The notes beneath the pieces are model-generated. The model had not been told where the DNA came from. It searched no databases and worked only from the letters and a program-made list of their open reading frames with translations. From the NCBI GenBank assembly GCA_037962975.1, contig CM075670.1, positions 86,121,501 through 86,185,500 of the forward strand: DNA of 64,000 nt, given 5' to 3'. Shown here piece by piece: positions 11,290 to 23,270 of the stretch. Numbering within the stretch: position 1 is the first letter of the stretch; each line of letters starts with the position of its first letter. The position numbers were made by a program, and so were the translations under genes. The stretch is from Clitoria ternatea (lineage: Eukaryota; Streptophyta; Magnoliopsida; Fabales; Fabaceae).

Positions 11290-13058
11290 TTGTGGTGTAC
11301 AGTGACCATAAAAGTTTGAAATATCTTTTCGACCAAAAGGAATTGAATATGCGACAAAGAAGATGGGTGGAATTCTTGAAGGATTATGACTTTAAATTGA
11401 TGTACCAACCGGGAAAAGCTAATGTTGTTGCCGATGCTCTTAGTCGGAAATCCTTGTATATATTAACCATGATGGTCAAAGAGCTTGAATTAATTGAAGA
11501 ATTTCGGAATTTGAATGTTGGGACCGAAGTTCAATCTTCCAAGAAGTTATGTTTTACTACTTTGAAAATAAGCTATGAATTTTTGGAACTTGTAAAAGAG
11601 AAACAAAAAGATGATGATTATTTACAAGAGGTGCGAAGATCTCAGGATAATGGGAAAAATCTATTCCTTGTGGAAGGCGTTGATAGTATATGGCGAATAA
11701 AAGGTCGTGTGTATGTACCTTCATTCGGTGATTTGAGATGTACAGTGCTGGAGGAAGCACATAAAAGCATGTTTAGCATCCACCCTGGTGTAACAAAGAT
11801 GTATCGCGATATAAAGAAGAACTTTTGGTGGCCTGGAATGAAACATGATGTTGCTAACTTTGTAGCTTCTTGCCTTACTTGTCAGAAGGCGAAGGTGGAA
11901 CATCAAAGACCTTCGGGTACTTTAAGATCACTTGATATCCCTGTTTGGAAGTGGGACGCGATTGCCATGGATTTTATGTCCGGATTACCAAGAACAAGGT
12001 CTAGATGTGATGGAATATGGGTGATTGTGGATCGTTTGACAAAGAGTGCCCATTTCTTGCCAATCAGTATGGAGAGCTCTTTGCAAGATTTAGCACAGTT
12101 GTACATTCGGGAAATTGTGAGATTACATGGTGTGCCATCAAGTATTGTTTCTGATCGTGATCCCCGATTTACTTCCCGATTCTGGGGAAGCTTACATGAG
12201 GTGATGGGTTCAAAACTGAAGCTAAGTTCGGTATATCATCCCCAGACCGATGGGTAGTCTGAGAGAACTATTCAAAGTCTTGAAGACTTACTGCGTGCTT
12301 GTGTTTTGGAGCATGGCGGTTCGTGGGAAAAATATTTACCTTTGATTGAATTCACTTACAATAACAGTTTTCATTCTAGTATTGGTATGGCACCATACGA
12401 GGCATTATACGGAAGAAGGTGTCGAACTCCTTTATGTTGGCTTGAAGTTGGTGAGAATCTAGCCTTAGGACCTGAGATTATTGAAGAAACTACTAAACAG
12501 ATCAAGATGATCCGGGAAAAGATGAAAATTGCTCAAGACCGACAGAAGAGCTATTATGATAAAAGAAGAAAGCCACTGGAATTTCAAGTTGGCGATCATG
12601 TGTTATTACGAGTTTCGCGTGATAAAGGTATAGGAAGGGCCTTGAAGAGCAAGAAACTAAGCCCTAAATTCATTGGACCCTATGAGATTTTGGAGCGGAT
12701 TGGGGACGTCGCATATCGAATTGCACTCCCTCCACAACTTGCAAATCTTCATAATGTATTCCACGTGTCTCAGTTAAGGAAGTATGTACATGATCCTTAG
12801 CACGTGATCTCTGTTGATGATCTTGAGGTGCAAGATGACTTATCCATTCTTCTCATTTCTGTTCGTATTGTTGAGCATTCTGTGAAGAGACTACGGAATA
12901 AGATGGTACCATTAGTAAAAGTGGCATGGAAGCATGGAGATATGGAAACATTTACGTGGGAACGTGAGGACGATATTCGTAAGCGGTACCCTCATGCATT
13001 TGAATCCGGTAAGTTGAATTTCGAGGACGAAATTTCTTTTAGGGGGAGTGGATTGTAA
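11290..13058 (+). pseudogene. C': 5'-truncated pol (RNase H, integrase, chromodomain) of a second family-C copy
   Basis: The sequence starts abruptly inside RNase H (VVYSDHKSLKYLFDQKEL) and matches 37750-39518 at about 98-99% by eye. It continues through NVVADALSRKS, the HHCC zinc-binding region and CLTC, the integrase core (MDFMSG, VSDRDPRF, SERTIQSLED) and a C-terminal chromodomain-like stretch (LVKVAWKHG...TFTWERE). Two in-frame stops, TAG at 12255 and 12798, both stand where copy C has CAG. The frame ends on TAA at 13056, created by the first bases of the LTR. Left of 11290 the DNA belongs to element A, so the 5' LTR and about two thirds of the interior of C' are gone. Confidence 0.9.
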
Positions 13059-14811
13059 CACCCCGAATTTTTAAAATAGGAAGATAAATTAGGAAAATAA
13101 ATGTTGGATAATTAACTTTGGGCTAATAAATATCCCAAAATTCTTGAAACGACTTAAAGAAGGTTTTTCGAAACTGTTGGTGAAATATGGTGGTCAGATG
13201 AGCTGAAAACTGACCCGGATAAAATATAGGTGTCAGACCAAGTATCTCCGATTGAGATGCCGTTGGTCAGGGCCGTAGATAATGCAAATGGGATTCCGAA
13301 TTTATATTCGGAATAATTTTTAGAATATGTTTTGGGCCCGAACGGTAAACCTGTTTGTTAAAAAACGGAAGAGTTAATAAAGAATTAATAATTTAAATGT
13401 TAAACTCACTTCATTTCCTATTCAAAAGTCGGTTGCCTTTTTTTTTCACGTAGACATCCTTTCTTCTTATCTTCTTCTTCACATATTCTCCTTCTCCTTC
13501 TTCAAAATTCCTCTTCTCTTTCCTTTTGAATTATAAATTAAAAGGGAATATCTCTTCCTTCTCTATTAACAACCTTCAAGAGACTTCAAGGAAGTTTAGA
13601 ACTAAAGTATTTCCTCCTCTTTCCTCCTCAAATTCGTGTGAATCTCTTCATCTTTTGCAAACTTACTCTTTTCTTTCATTGAGGTAAGATTATGATCATT
13701 TTCCATGTACATAAGTATATAGTTGAAGTTTAGTTGAAGTTTTGGGGTTAGAACACAATAAATGTATGGGTAATGTTGGAGAAAGTTTAAAAGTAGAAAT
13801 CTAAAGATAAGTTGACATAAATACAAGCTTATGAATGATTAATGAGGTAGTTATAACTATGGTGAGAAAAGAAGAAGGTATATGAGCATTTATGAAGGTT
13901 GGTGGGTTGGTGAAAACCTTAAATTTGAATCCTAGGAGAAGAGGTAGGATATTGAAGGATATTGCAATTAATGAAGAAATTAGCATTTGTTGATGGGAAG
14001 AATGATATAAATGAGGTGGTAGACACATTAAATGATGATAATGTTAACTTGAAGTTATAATAGGTGGAAACTCACCAAGGTGTTGGTGGAGACCTACTAG
14101 GTGAAATAACCTAATAATTAGGTTGTAGCCTTTGATACTAAGAGATTGTAATTCAAAGAAAGGAATTCCTGAAGCCTAAGTAGGCAAACGAATGAAATTG
14201 GTAAATAGTTTTCACATGATAAGAATCATGTGTGCACCTATGTATATATATATATATATATATATTGAATTGGTGTTTGAATAAATAATTGATGTGGCCC
14301 TATAAATGATTGGTGTAGGGCTTGGGAATATTGGTGAAGCAGGAACATCAACCCCAGAGGTCTACTTCTCTTGAGGTAGGAGAGGGGTGTATTTTCTAAA
14401 TGCATGAAAATTGTACTGATAATATATGTATTAATGTAGTATGACATGTTTGAGTGGTTAAAGGTGATGTTATGTGTATGTGAAGTGAATTACGTATGAT
14501 GATGTGAATTTAGTGTTATGTGATGAAGCCTGTGTGTAGCTATGGATGACTTATTATGCGTGGTATATGGTTGAGTTCATATGAAGATTGATTCTTGTGT
14601 ATGAGTTGATGGAAAATTGTGTGGTTGAGAATGAATATACCCTAGATGAAAGGGTAGGATAATCCAAATGAGCTTGAAGCATGCATGAGTATTTTGTATA
14701 CATGGCATGACATACATATCATGATGATGTTGATAAGTGGTTGCGATCACTTGATGTTGAAATGAAAGGCCCTGCGGAACCAATGAGATTGAATGCCCAT
14801 GGTTGCGATCA

Positions 14812-14910
14812 TGAGGCGGGAGTACCCCTTGCGAGGAGGGAAACCTATATGAAATGTTTATGAGGCGGGAGTACCCCTTGCGAGGAGGGAAACCTATGTG
14901 AAATATTGAA
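14812..14910 (+). repeat. 49-bp direct duplication in the C LTR
   Basis: Two copies starting at 14812 and 14861 contain GGCGGGAGTACCCCTTGCG followed by AGGAGGGAAACC. A third, diverged copy begins at about 14951 and is the one split by element F. The near-palindrome GGGAGTACCCC is in each. The 3' LTR carries the uninterrupted set around 52455-52615. Confidence 0.85.
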
Positions 14911-14954
14911 CGTGGTTGCGATCACGAAAAGCACCTTGTGAGGTTGCTAGAGGG

Positions 14955-14959
14955 AGTAC
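14955..14959 (+). repeat. Left target-site duplication of element F (AGTAC)
   Basis: AGTAC at 14955-14959 is repeated at 21799-21803. The other C LTR has a single copy at the homologous place near 52595, which proves the boundaries of F. Confidence 0.97.
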
Positions 14960-15192
14960 TGATAAGTGATTTTTAATACAATAAAATAGATTTAGTTTGC
15001 TTAGAATTTAGTCATTATCCACTGTATTTCCTTTTATTTATTGCGATTTTTACTTTCTTTCCACTCTATTCTACTTGGGTATGTTATTTTGCAGGAATTA
15101 AGGAAATAAAGGGTCAAAAACAAGAGAAAACCGACCTACTCCATAAACTCCGTCCTCAATCCAGAACACCGCCCAGACTTTTCCCCAACCAA

Positions 15193-15367
15193 CACCGCCC
15201 AAGCTCCTAATCCATGACACCGCCCAAGTTCCTAATCCATGACACCGCCCAAGCTCCTAATCCATGACACCGCCCAAGCTCCTAATCCATGACACCGCCC
15301 AAGTTCCTAATCCATGACACCGCCCAAGCTCCTAATCCATGACACCGCCCAAGCTCCTAATCCATGA
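15193..15367 (+). repeat. 25-bp tandem repeat, seven units (F 5' LTR)
   Basis: Units start at 15193, 15218, 15243, 15268, 15293, 15318 and 15343. Each begins CACCGCCCAAG and ends TAATCCATGA, with a C/T variant at one site. The last unit degenerates at 15368 (CACCGCCTAG). The identical copy number in the other LTR (19796-19970) shows that the array predates the insertion of F. Confidence 0.97.
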
Positions 15368-16109
15368 CACCGCCTAGATTCTTCACCCAACCAGACTCCT
15401 CTCCATTCTATCAACAACACCGTCCCATTCCCTATCCGCTGTCCCCTTCTAATCTATACCACACACCGTCCCACATCACCTCTCCTTTCCAATACTCCAC
15501 ACCGCCCAACAATCCTTTTCAACACCTACACCGCCCATACTCCTTTCCTTTCCAACACTCTCAACTCCGCCCAACCATCCTTACCTCTCAACACCGCCCA
15601 ACCGTCCTCACTTCACACACCGCCCAACCGTCCTCACCTCAACACACCGCCCAACTTCCCAACACCGTCTCCCTTTCTTCTTCTAATACATAACACCCCC
15701 CAGTAACCCTCTCAACTCCGCCCAGACTCTTAAACCACAACACCGTCCAACAGTACTCTCCACACCGCCAAGACTCTCTTCACAGGCCCAACACCAGATC
15801 AATTGAACACCGCCCAGTAACTCACTCAACACCACACCGTCCAGCAACTCCACTGTCCCTCATATCACCATACCTGCCACATACAAACCAACAACGCCCA
15901 GCAACTAATACCAAACATCAAGCTTTCAATCGGTCCTTTTCCATTCAGAATTTGCCCAGCTGAATAAATCCAAGCACCGAATTATTGGAAATATTAAAAT
16001 AATGCAAATTGGAAACAAGTTGGCACAGCTGGAATTCACATGCACCGAAAGTTTCTTCCACTTGCAAATTGAACGCGTTTTCATTGCTGGAATCCTCAAT
16101 CCATTTGCC

Positions 16110-16117
16110 TATAAAAG
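16110..16117 (+). promoter_or_regulatory. TATA box of the F LTR
   Basis: TATAAAAG, downstream of the repeat field and about 40 bp upstream of a pyrimidine-rich leader. The same site is at 20713-20720 in the 3' LTR. Confidence 0.65.
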
Positions 16118-17201
16118 CAACAGCAACCCATCAGCAAAAAACAACTTCTTCCGAGTCTAAAATCACTCAAGTTTCATTTCTTCGTTCTTCTTTTTTCTCT
16201 CTTTTTCTCTTAGTTCTATTCTTTTCTATTTTTTCTTTCTCTGTCCGTTTTTCTTCTCTTTCTTTTTATTTTCTTTTCTTTCTTTTATTTTGTAAGAGTG
16301 TGAGGGCTGTAAAAGTGAGATTTTAAATTTGTAATTGGTGGAGAAATTATTGCAACAAGGAATTACAATGGTAAATTATTCTGAGCTTTTGGAGAAACCC
16401 GTAAGTCTTTATTTTTACCATGTCTTGTATGTTTTATTTTTCCATTATTTACATGAATTTAAATTATTTCATGAGTAGCTAAATTAATTATCTTGGGATA
16501 AAGGGGGTATGATAATATTTTATTTTAATGTTATTTTGACTTGGAATTAAATAAATTTCTATTTTCCATTTAGTTCAATTATGCTTAATGCTTTTAGTAA
16601 TTCCCAACAAGAACCTAAATGATAAAACTGTATACTTACGGGTATATTAGTAAGTTTAGGTAATAAATAGAATCGAGAGATTTATTTTTACCAGAAAGCT
16701 TTGAACTAAACCTAAGATTTTTGAAATGCTTTTTGTGACCTCGGTAAAACCGTGAAAGTAATCAAAATTCTTTTGAGGAAATAAAAGGGATTTTCATAAA
16801 ACGATAATGGGCCTTTCTGAGGATTAAGCAGCGCTTTCCATAGGTTAGGTACATTAATAGGATTCCGAGAGGAACATATTAATTAGCTTTTGGAAAATTC
16901 GCCTTGGAAAACTTAATTCGATTCTTATTTATGAAAAGTTAAAATTCATTAAACATAAAATAGAGTCTTAATCCCCTGAAATCCCAAGATACTCTCAACT
17001 CTGATTTTTTAAGTATCAAGTAAATTTTGTTTCTAAATTTGGATTTTTAAATTGTGTTTTATTTTACAAAAATATTAAAAATCAATTGTGTGGATAATTA
17101 AATTTCAATATGCTGGTACTTTGAACACAGTCCCTGTGGAGAACGATAATCTTTTATATTACGCGACATAACCCGTGCGCTTGCGGGCCCTGTCAAGTTT
17201 T

Positions 17202-17219
17202 TGGCGCCGTTGCCGGGGA
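17202..17219 (+). other. Element F primer-binding site (tRNA-Asp type)
   Basis: TGGCGCCGTTGCCGGGGA, 6 nt inside the LTR end, complementary to the 3' end of plant tRNA-Asp. It is characteristic of Athila-lineage elements. Confidence 0.9.
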
Positions 17220-17356
17220 CTGTTGTCCCTCAAATATCGGCAATATTGAAATTTGATTAGATCATACTTGTTAATATTTTTATTTTTAGTTTGTTTTATT
17301 TCTAGTTATTTATTTTTATTTTTATTTTCAAAGATCACCCTTGATCTTGGTCTGTT

Positions 17357-18202
17357 ATGGAATTCTTAACAGGTGCTACTGACCTTTATTGTTGTATTTG
17401 TGGTGATTCAGGACATGCTGCTATAAATTGCTATTTTGCAATATCCTTAAACCACCATGAACAAAAATTTCATCAGTTGGATGCTATTGGGAATTATAAC
17501 CATAGCAGTGATTTTAGAAGCTTACCAGTATTCCAAAACTATCCTCCACAAAAATCCAAACTTGAAATACTGATGGAAAATTTTGTAAGCACCCAAGAAA
17601 AACGAAATGAAGAGTTCTCAAATGCCATAAAAACCTTAGCTTCAAAGGTGGACTCTCTGGCCACCCATAACAAAATTTTGGAAAATCAAATTGTCCAATA
17701 GACCTCTTTTTCTATAAGAACACCAGAAACATTTCCTGTAAAACCTGAGGTAGGACCATCTAACCACACCATGGACATCACTCTTAGGAGTGATACTCAT
17801 TATGATGATCCGGTTGGCATAACTAAAGAAGAAGCTAAGGAAGAGAAGAAATTTGATGAGTCTCTATCCCATCCGATAATTGAGGAGAGCAGTACACTGA
17901 TCCAAAAGAAGGTACTGCCCAAGCTTCAGAATCCAAGTATTCTAGAGGTTATTCCTATCAAGGTAGGAAAATTTTACATACCTCTTAACTTTGTTATGCT
18001 TGAAATAGATTTTATTGACAAAGTGGTAGAGAAAGAGGTAATCCAAAACCTCCCTCTTGATCCACTTGAATCTGTTTTATCTTATGACTTTTCAGGCATT
18101 TCAAAAATACACTTCTGTGATTTTTTGGCTAAAAGAGAACTGATCCCTAAAGTGGAATTCAGACCACTAAAACCTGTGTTCAGGTATGAATTGTATAGTT
18201 GA
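17357..18202 (+). pseudogene. Element F gag C-terminus and protease-linker remnant
   Basis: One reading frame with a single internal TAG at 17699. Residues 9-22 contain a zinc knuckle CX2CX4HX4C (CCICGDSGHAAINC). After the stop it continues with TLRSDTHYDDPV and a segment resembling the protease-flanking region of Athila polyproteins (VGKFYIPLNFVMLEID). The frame ends at 18202 and nothing of RT follows. The N-terminal gag (capsid) is also absent: the ATG at 17357 follows the PBS by only ~140 bp. The zinc knuckle would bind RNA in particle assembly, but a protein made from this fragment could not support transposition. Confidence 0.8.
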
Positions 18203-19562
18203 AGCAGGTTCAGAAAAGTCTGGCTGAAGACTTAAAACTTAGCACTTGTGGGGAGGTAACCTCATGTCTTTAATAAATAAATAAATAAAAACAAAAAAAA
18301 AACAAAAAAGAAAAACAAAAAACAAAAAACAAAAAACCAACTATGTCAGATGCTGGTTTGGGGTTACTACAGGTAAGTTTTCTTATTCTTTATCATCCAT
18401 TTTAACATTGAGGACAATGTCAAATTCTGGTTTGGGGTGGTAGGTAAGAAAACTTAACTGTTTTGTTTACGTTGTGTGATTGTTATTTTATTTTGCATGT
18501 GTGTTTTCCTTATTTTGTTTGTAATCTTGTAAATTACCATGATTGCATGATAAATTTACTTTGAACACAAGGCTAAAGTATCTAAGGACCCCAAAATTTT
18601 GAGTAAAATTTTCAAAATTTAATTGTTTAAATGCCAAATCAATGTCTAAATGAACCTTATGTGATTAAAATTTTCTTTGAAAGGACTTTCCATGGTGAGA
18701 CTTGAGCCAAAATGGGTAATTTATCAAACAAATTTTCAAAACCCATATTTTCTTGATTGAGTGAATCTCATAGTCATTAATATTCTAGAACTTGTTTTTC
18801 AACCGATTCAAAATGGTTTTTGATTATATGTCTTAGGATGATAAAGGCACAATTAGGTCTTATTCTTAAGCCTCAAAATTTTGTATAATTTGACCCCTAG
18901 TTGCCCCTTTTGAGCCTAAAAGCGAAAATTTTTTCTTTGAAACCTTTCATTGACTAATATTCTCTTAAATGGTGAAAAAGTTAGAAATTTAGTGGAGCAA
19001 AGAAATAAAAAAGGACTTAAGAAAAATATGGTATTGGATGCAAAGAAAAGCAAGAAAAAGAAAAAGAAAATCAAAAGGATGATATTGAATGAATTCCAAA
19101 AAAGTCCATAAAAGTTCAAAAATTTGCTCTGTTAAATTATAATGGTAATTTGAATCATTCATGATGTTAAAACCCTTTTGTATTCCATTTTTCTTGAAAT
19201 TCCTACCTTGACAATACAACCCAAGGCCACATTACAACCTTTAAAAGACCTTTAGACTTTGACATATTTTCTATTTAAACTGTGGAGTTTCTGGTTTATT
19301 AACAAGCTTATGGTAATATTTTTTGACTATGATGATTTGAGAGATACACAAACCTTGAAACACTTGAGTGAAAATTGTGAGAAGAGTATCTCAAGTCTTG
19401 ACATTGAAATTTGATTCACATAAGTAAATAAAAATTGGCATTTGAATAAATCTGTTTCTCGATTTTGGATTCCTTAGTTTATTAAGTTTAGTGTTTTCTG
19501 TATTTTATCTTGTGAATATGGTGATTGCTTGAGGACAAACAATGTTTTGGTTTGGGGTATTT
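18203..19562 (+). other. Non-coding 3' interior of element F
   Basis: An A-rich tract (18275-18340), two internal PPT-like blocks with GGTTTGGGG (18350-18365 and 18425-18445), and a terminal GGTTTGGGGTATT directly before the 3' LTR at 19563. In Athila elements an internal PPT follows pol, so pol appears to have been deleted between 18202 and 18350. Open frames at 18916-19219 (minus) are low-complexity Phe/Leu and are not considered genes. Confidence 0.7.
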
Positions 19563-21798
19563 TGATAAGTGCTTTTTAATATAATAAAATAGATTTAGTT
19601 TGCTTAGAATTTAGTCATTATCCACTGTATTTCCTTTTATTTATTGTGATTTTTACTTTCTTTCCACTCTATTCTACTTGGGTATGTTATTTTGCAGGAA
19701 TTAAGGAAATAAAGGGTCAAAAACAAGAGAAAACCGACCTACTCCACAAACTCCGTCCTCAATCCAGAACACCGCCCAGACTTTTCCCCAACCAACACCG
19801 CCCAAGCTCCTAATCCATGACATCGCCCAAGTTCCTAATCCATGACACCGCCCAAGCTCCTAATCCATGACACCGCCCAAGCTCCTAATCCATGACACCG
19901 CCCAAGTTCCTAATCCATGACACCGCCCAAGCTCCTAATCCATGACACCGCCCAAGCTCCTAATCCATGACACCGCCTAGATTCTTCATCCAACCAGACT
20001 CCTCTCCTTTCCATCAACAACACCGTCCCATTCCCTATCCGCTGTCCCCTTCTAATCTATACCACACACCGTCCCACTTCACCTCTCCTTTCCAATACTC
20101 CACACCGCCCAACAATCCTTTTCAACACCTACACCGCCCATACTCCTTTCCTTTCCAACACTCTCAACTCCGCCCAACCGTCCTCACCTCTCAACACCGC
20201 CCAACCATCCTCACTTCACACACCGCCCAACCGTCCTCACCTCAACACACCGCCCAACTTCCCAACACCGTCTCCCTTTCTTCTTCTAATACATAACACC
20301 GCCCAGTAACCCTCTCAACTCCGCCCAGACTCTTAAACCACAACACCGTCCAGCAGTACTCTCCACACCGCCCAGACTCTCTTCACAGGCCCAACACCAG
20401 ATCAATTGAACACCGCCCAGTAACTCACTCAACACCACACCGTCCAGCAACTCCACTGTCCCTCATATCACCATACCTGCCACATACAAACCAACAACGC
20501 CCAACAACTAATACCAAACAGCAAGCTTTCAATCGGTCCTTTTCCATTCAGAATTTGCCCAGCTGAATAAATCCAAGCACCGAATTATTGGAAATATTAA
20601 AATAATGCAAATTGGAAACAAGTTGGCACAGCTGGAATTCACATGCACCAAAAGTTTCTTCCACTTGCAAATTGAACGCGTTTTCATTGCTGGAATCCTC
20701 AATCCATTTGCCTATAAAAGCAGCAGCAACCCATCAGCAAAAAACAACTTCTTCCGAGTCTAAAATCACTCAAGTTTCATTTCTTCGTTCTTCTTTTTTC
20801 TCTCTTTTTCTCTTAGTTCTATTCTTTTCTATTTTTTCTTTCTCTCTCCGTTTTTCTTCTCTTTCTTTTTATTTTCTTTTCTTTCTTTTATTTTGTAAGA
20901 GTGTGAGGGCTGTAAAAGTGAGATTTTAAATTTGTAATTGGTGGAGAAATTATTGCAACAAGGAATTACAGTGGTAAATTATTCTGAGCTTTTGGAGAAA
21001 CCCGTAAGTCTTTATTTTTACCATGTCTTTTATGTTTTATTTTTCCATTATTTACATGAATTTAAATTATTTCATGAGTAGCTAAATTAATTATCTTGGG
21101 ATAAAGGGGGTATGATAATATTTTATTTTAATGTTATTTTGACTTGGAATTAAATAAATTTCTGTTTTCCATTTAGTTCAATTATGCTTAATGCTTTTAG
21201 TAATTCCCAACAAGAACCTAAATGATAAAACTGTATACTTACGGGTATATTAGTAAGTTTAGGTAATAAATAGAATCGAGAGATTTATTTTTACCAGAAA
21301 GCTTTGAACTAAACCTAAGATTTTTGAAATGCTTTTTGTGACCTCGGTAAAACTGTGAAAGTAATCAAAATTCTTTTGAGGAAATAAAAGGGATTTTCAT
21401 AAAACGATAATGGGCCTTTCTGAGGATTAAGCAGCGCTTTCCATAGGTTAGGTACATTAATAGGATTCCGAGAGGAACATATTAATTAGCTTTTGGAAAA
21501 TTCGCCTTGGAAAACTTAATTCGATTCTTATTTATGAAAAGTTAAAATTCATTAAACATAAAATAGAGTCTTAATCCCCTGAAATTCCAAGATACTCTCA
21601 ACTCTGATTTTTTAAGTATCAAGTAAATTTTGTTTCTAAATTTGGATTTTTAAATTGTGTTTTATTTTACAAAAATATTAAAAATCAATTGTGTGGATAA
21701 TTAAATTTCAATATGCTGGTACTTTGAACACAGTCCCTGTGGAGAACGATAATCTTTTATATTACGCGACATAACCCGTGCGCTTACGGGCCCTGTCA
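19563..21798 (+). repeat. Element F 3' LTR
   Basis: Same length (2236 bp) and content as the 5' LTR. Tandem array at 19796-19970 and TATA at 20713-20720. It ends TGTCA at 21798, followed by the AGTAC target copy at 21799-21803. Confidence 0.95.
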
Positions 21799-22720
21799 AG
21801 TACCCCTTGCGAGGTGGGAAACCATTGAGAATGAGTATGTGATATGGTGGTTGCGATTACCCAAGACAATGAAATCGGATCCGTGCATATGCATTTTCAT
21901 GAGATTAACATGTGCATCAGTTTGAAAGCATGGTATAGTATGATACTTTGATGATGAGATATGAATGAAAACTCCCTTTTTAATTACTAAATTGTGATGG
22001 TGGATTGATTGACAGAATTCTGAGAGAATCAGGAAATAGTTGTATTGGAATGAAAAATTGTTGATTGATTGATTGATAGTAAATAAACTCCTCTTGAGAA
22101 GGAGTTAGTTGTATTGCATTCATGCATATATTGTTCTATTTATTGGATTTTCGTGATTGAGAAAGTATACTCACTCTCCCTGTGGTATATTTTTTTTAGC
22201 TCCTATGTTGTAGGTATGGCTTTGGAGCTATTGTGGAGGAAGAGTATGAAGAAGGCCCCTTTTTGGTAAAGAATGCCTTGGCCGGTAATATTTTGGTTTA
22301 CATAGATATGTGGAATAGATGTAATGTATATAGTACAATGTATGTTGATATAGTGTGGATTTAGAATGGATAATTGTATGAATAATGAGTTTGGGAGGTC
22401 ATGGAGGAAAATGAGATCTTTTGTTTATGACCCATTTTTAATCATGACCCTATGAATGAATGAATGATGAAACTCTCTATATCTTGATGAATGAATGAAG
22501 TTTATATATGGAATGTTAGATTTATGAAATGGAGGAGTTAGTGAGTTGATTTATACAATAGATGAGTTGTAATGGAACTTGATAAGAATGACTTATTAGA
22601 ACAAGTCTCAAATGTGGAATATGATATATATGAAGTGTTAAAATTAGGTAAATTTGATTAGAATGAGTTTTGGTGTTGAGAGTTGGATGATTTCTGCATT
22701 TCCCCTATTTTTCTGTCAAA

Positions 22721-23270
22721 CTCGCTCAAGCGAGAGGGCTTTTCGCTCAAGCGAGAACGCCCCTGCTTCAATTTTTGGAATTTAGACGAGTCTCGCTTAG
22801 GCGAGAATGGGATTCGCTCAAGCGGGATCGTCCCAGCATCAGTGTTGGGACATTATTTCATTTTCGCTCAAGCGGATGCACATGTAGCTCAAGCGAAATC
22901 GTATTAGAATCAGAGTTTGGACCTTGGTTGGTGTTCGCTCAAGCGAGCTAAGGGTTCGCCCGAGCGAGAGGGTCCTACCCTCAGGTTTTGCTCTTGGGTT
23001 TATCAGGAAATTGCTCTCGGGAGCAATCTCGCTTAAGCGAGGATAGTGTCGCCCGAGCGAGTAAGCGTGGAATGGATTCTGGGCATTTTTTGCTTTACAC
23101 TCGCTGGCTTCGCCCAAGCGAGGATTGTGTTACTCGCTCAAGCGAGTGGGGTTCGCTTGAGCGAAGTGGCCCCTGAATTTCCATTTTCTTCTTTCGCCCA
23201 GCATTTTAAGGTTCGCCCAAGCGTGCTATGTGAAGCTCGCTCAAGCGAATTGGGATTCCGCTTGAGCGAG
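22721..23270 (+). repeat. Phased palindrome array in the C 5' LTR
   Basis: About 17 imperfect copies of CTCGCTCAAGCGAG (6-bp arms, 2-bp centre). Start positions: 22721, 22742, 22792, 22813, 22863, 22884, 22934, 22955, 23028, 23048, 23109, 23133, 23152, 23193, 23212, 23236, 23257. The first four pairs repeat with an exact 71-bp period and a 21-bp step inside each pair. The DNA between palindromes is far more diverged than the palindromes. A different palindrome, TTGCTCTCGGGAGCAA, sits at 23011. Most copies carry CA in the centre, a few TG. Confidence 0.9.

Larger units (their letters stand above)
14960..17195 (+). repeat. Element F 5' LTR
   Basis: TGATAAGTG...CCCTGTCA. It contains a 25-bp tandem array (15193-15367), a wider field of irregularly spaced CACCGCCCA words (15130-15900), a TATA box (TATAAAAG, 16110-16117), and a pyrimidine-rich start of the transcribed leader (16150-16290). 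The proline-rich open frame 15364-15693 is a by-product of the repeats. Confidence 0.95.
14960..21798 (+). mobile_element. Element F: Athila-like element lacking pol (6839 bp)
   Basis: Two 2236-bp LTRs flank a 2.37 kb interior with a tRNA-Asp PBS, a gag/protease remnant, an A-rich stretch and PPT-like GGTTTGGGG words, but no RT, RNase H or integrase. The LTR starts TGATAAGTG and ends CCCTGTCA. Perfect 5-bp target duplication. The two LTRs differ at about 26 sites by eye (~1.2%). It is a deletion derivative that must use proteins from an intact relative. Confidence 0.93.

Noticed and set aside
15193..15367. 25-bp repeats at constant spacing, resembling a CRISPR array
   Set aside because: The units are contiguous without unique spacers, lie in both LTRs of a plant retrotransposon, and no cas-like gene exists.
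15364..15693. Proline/serine-rich open frame in the F LTR (also 19967-20296)
   Set aside because: It is the translation of the CACCGCCCA repeat field; the frame is open because the repeat lacks stops. No domain.
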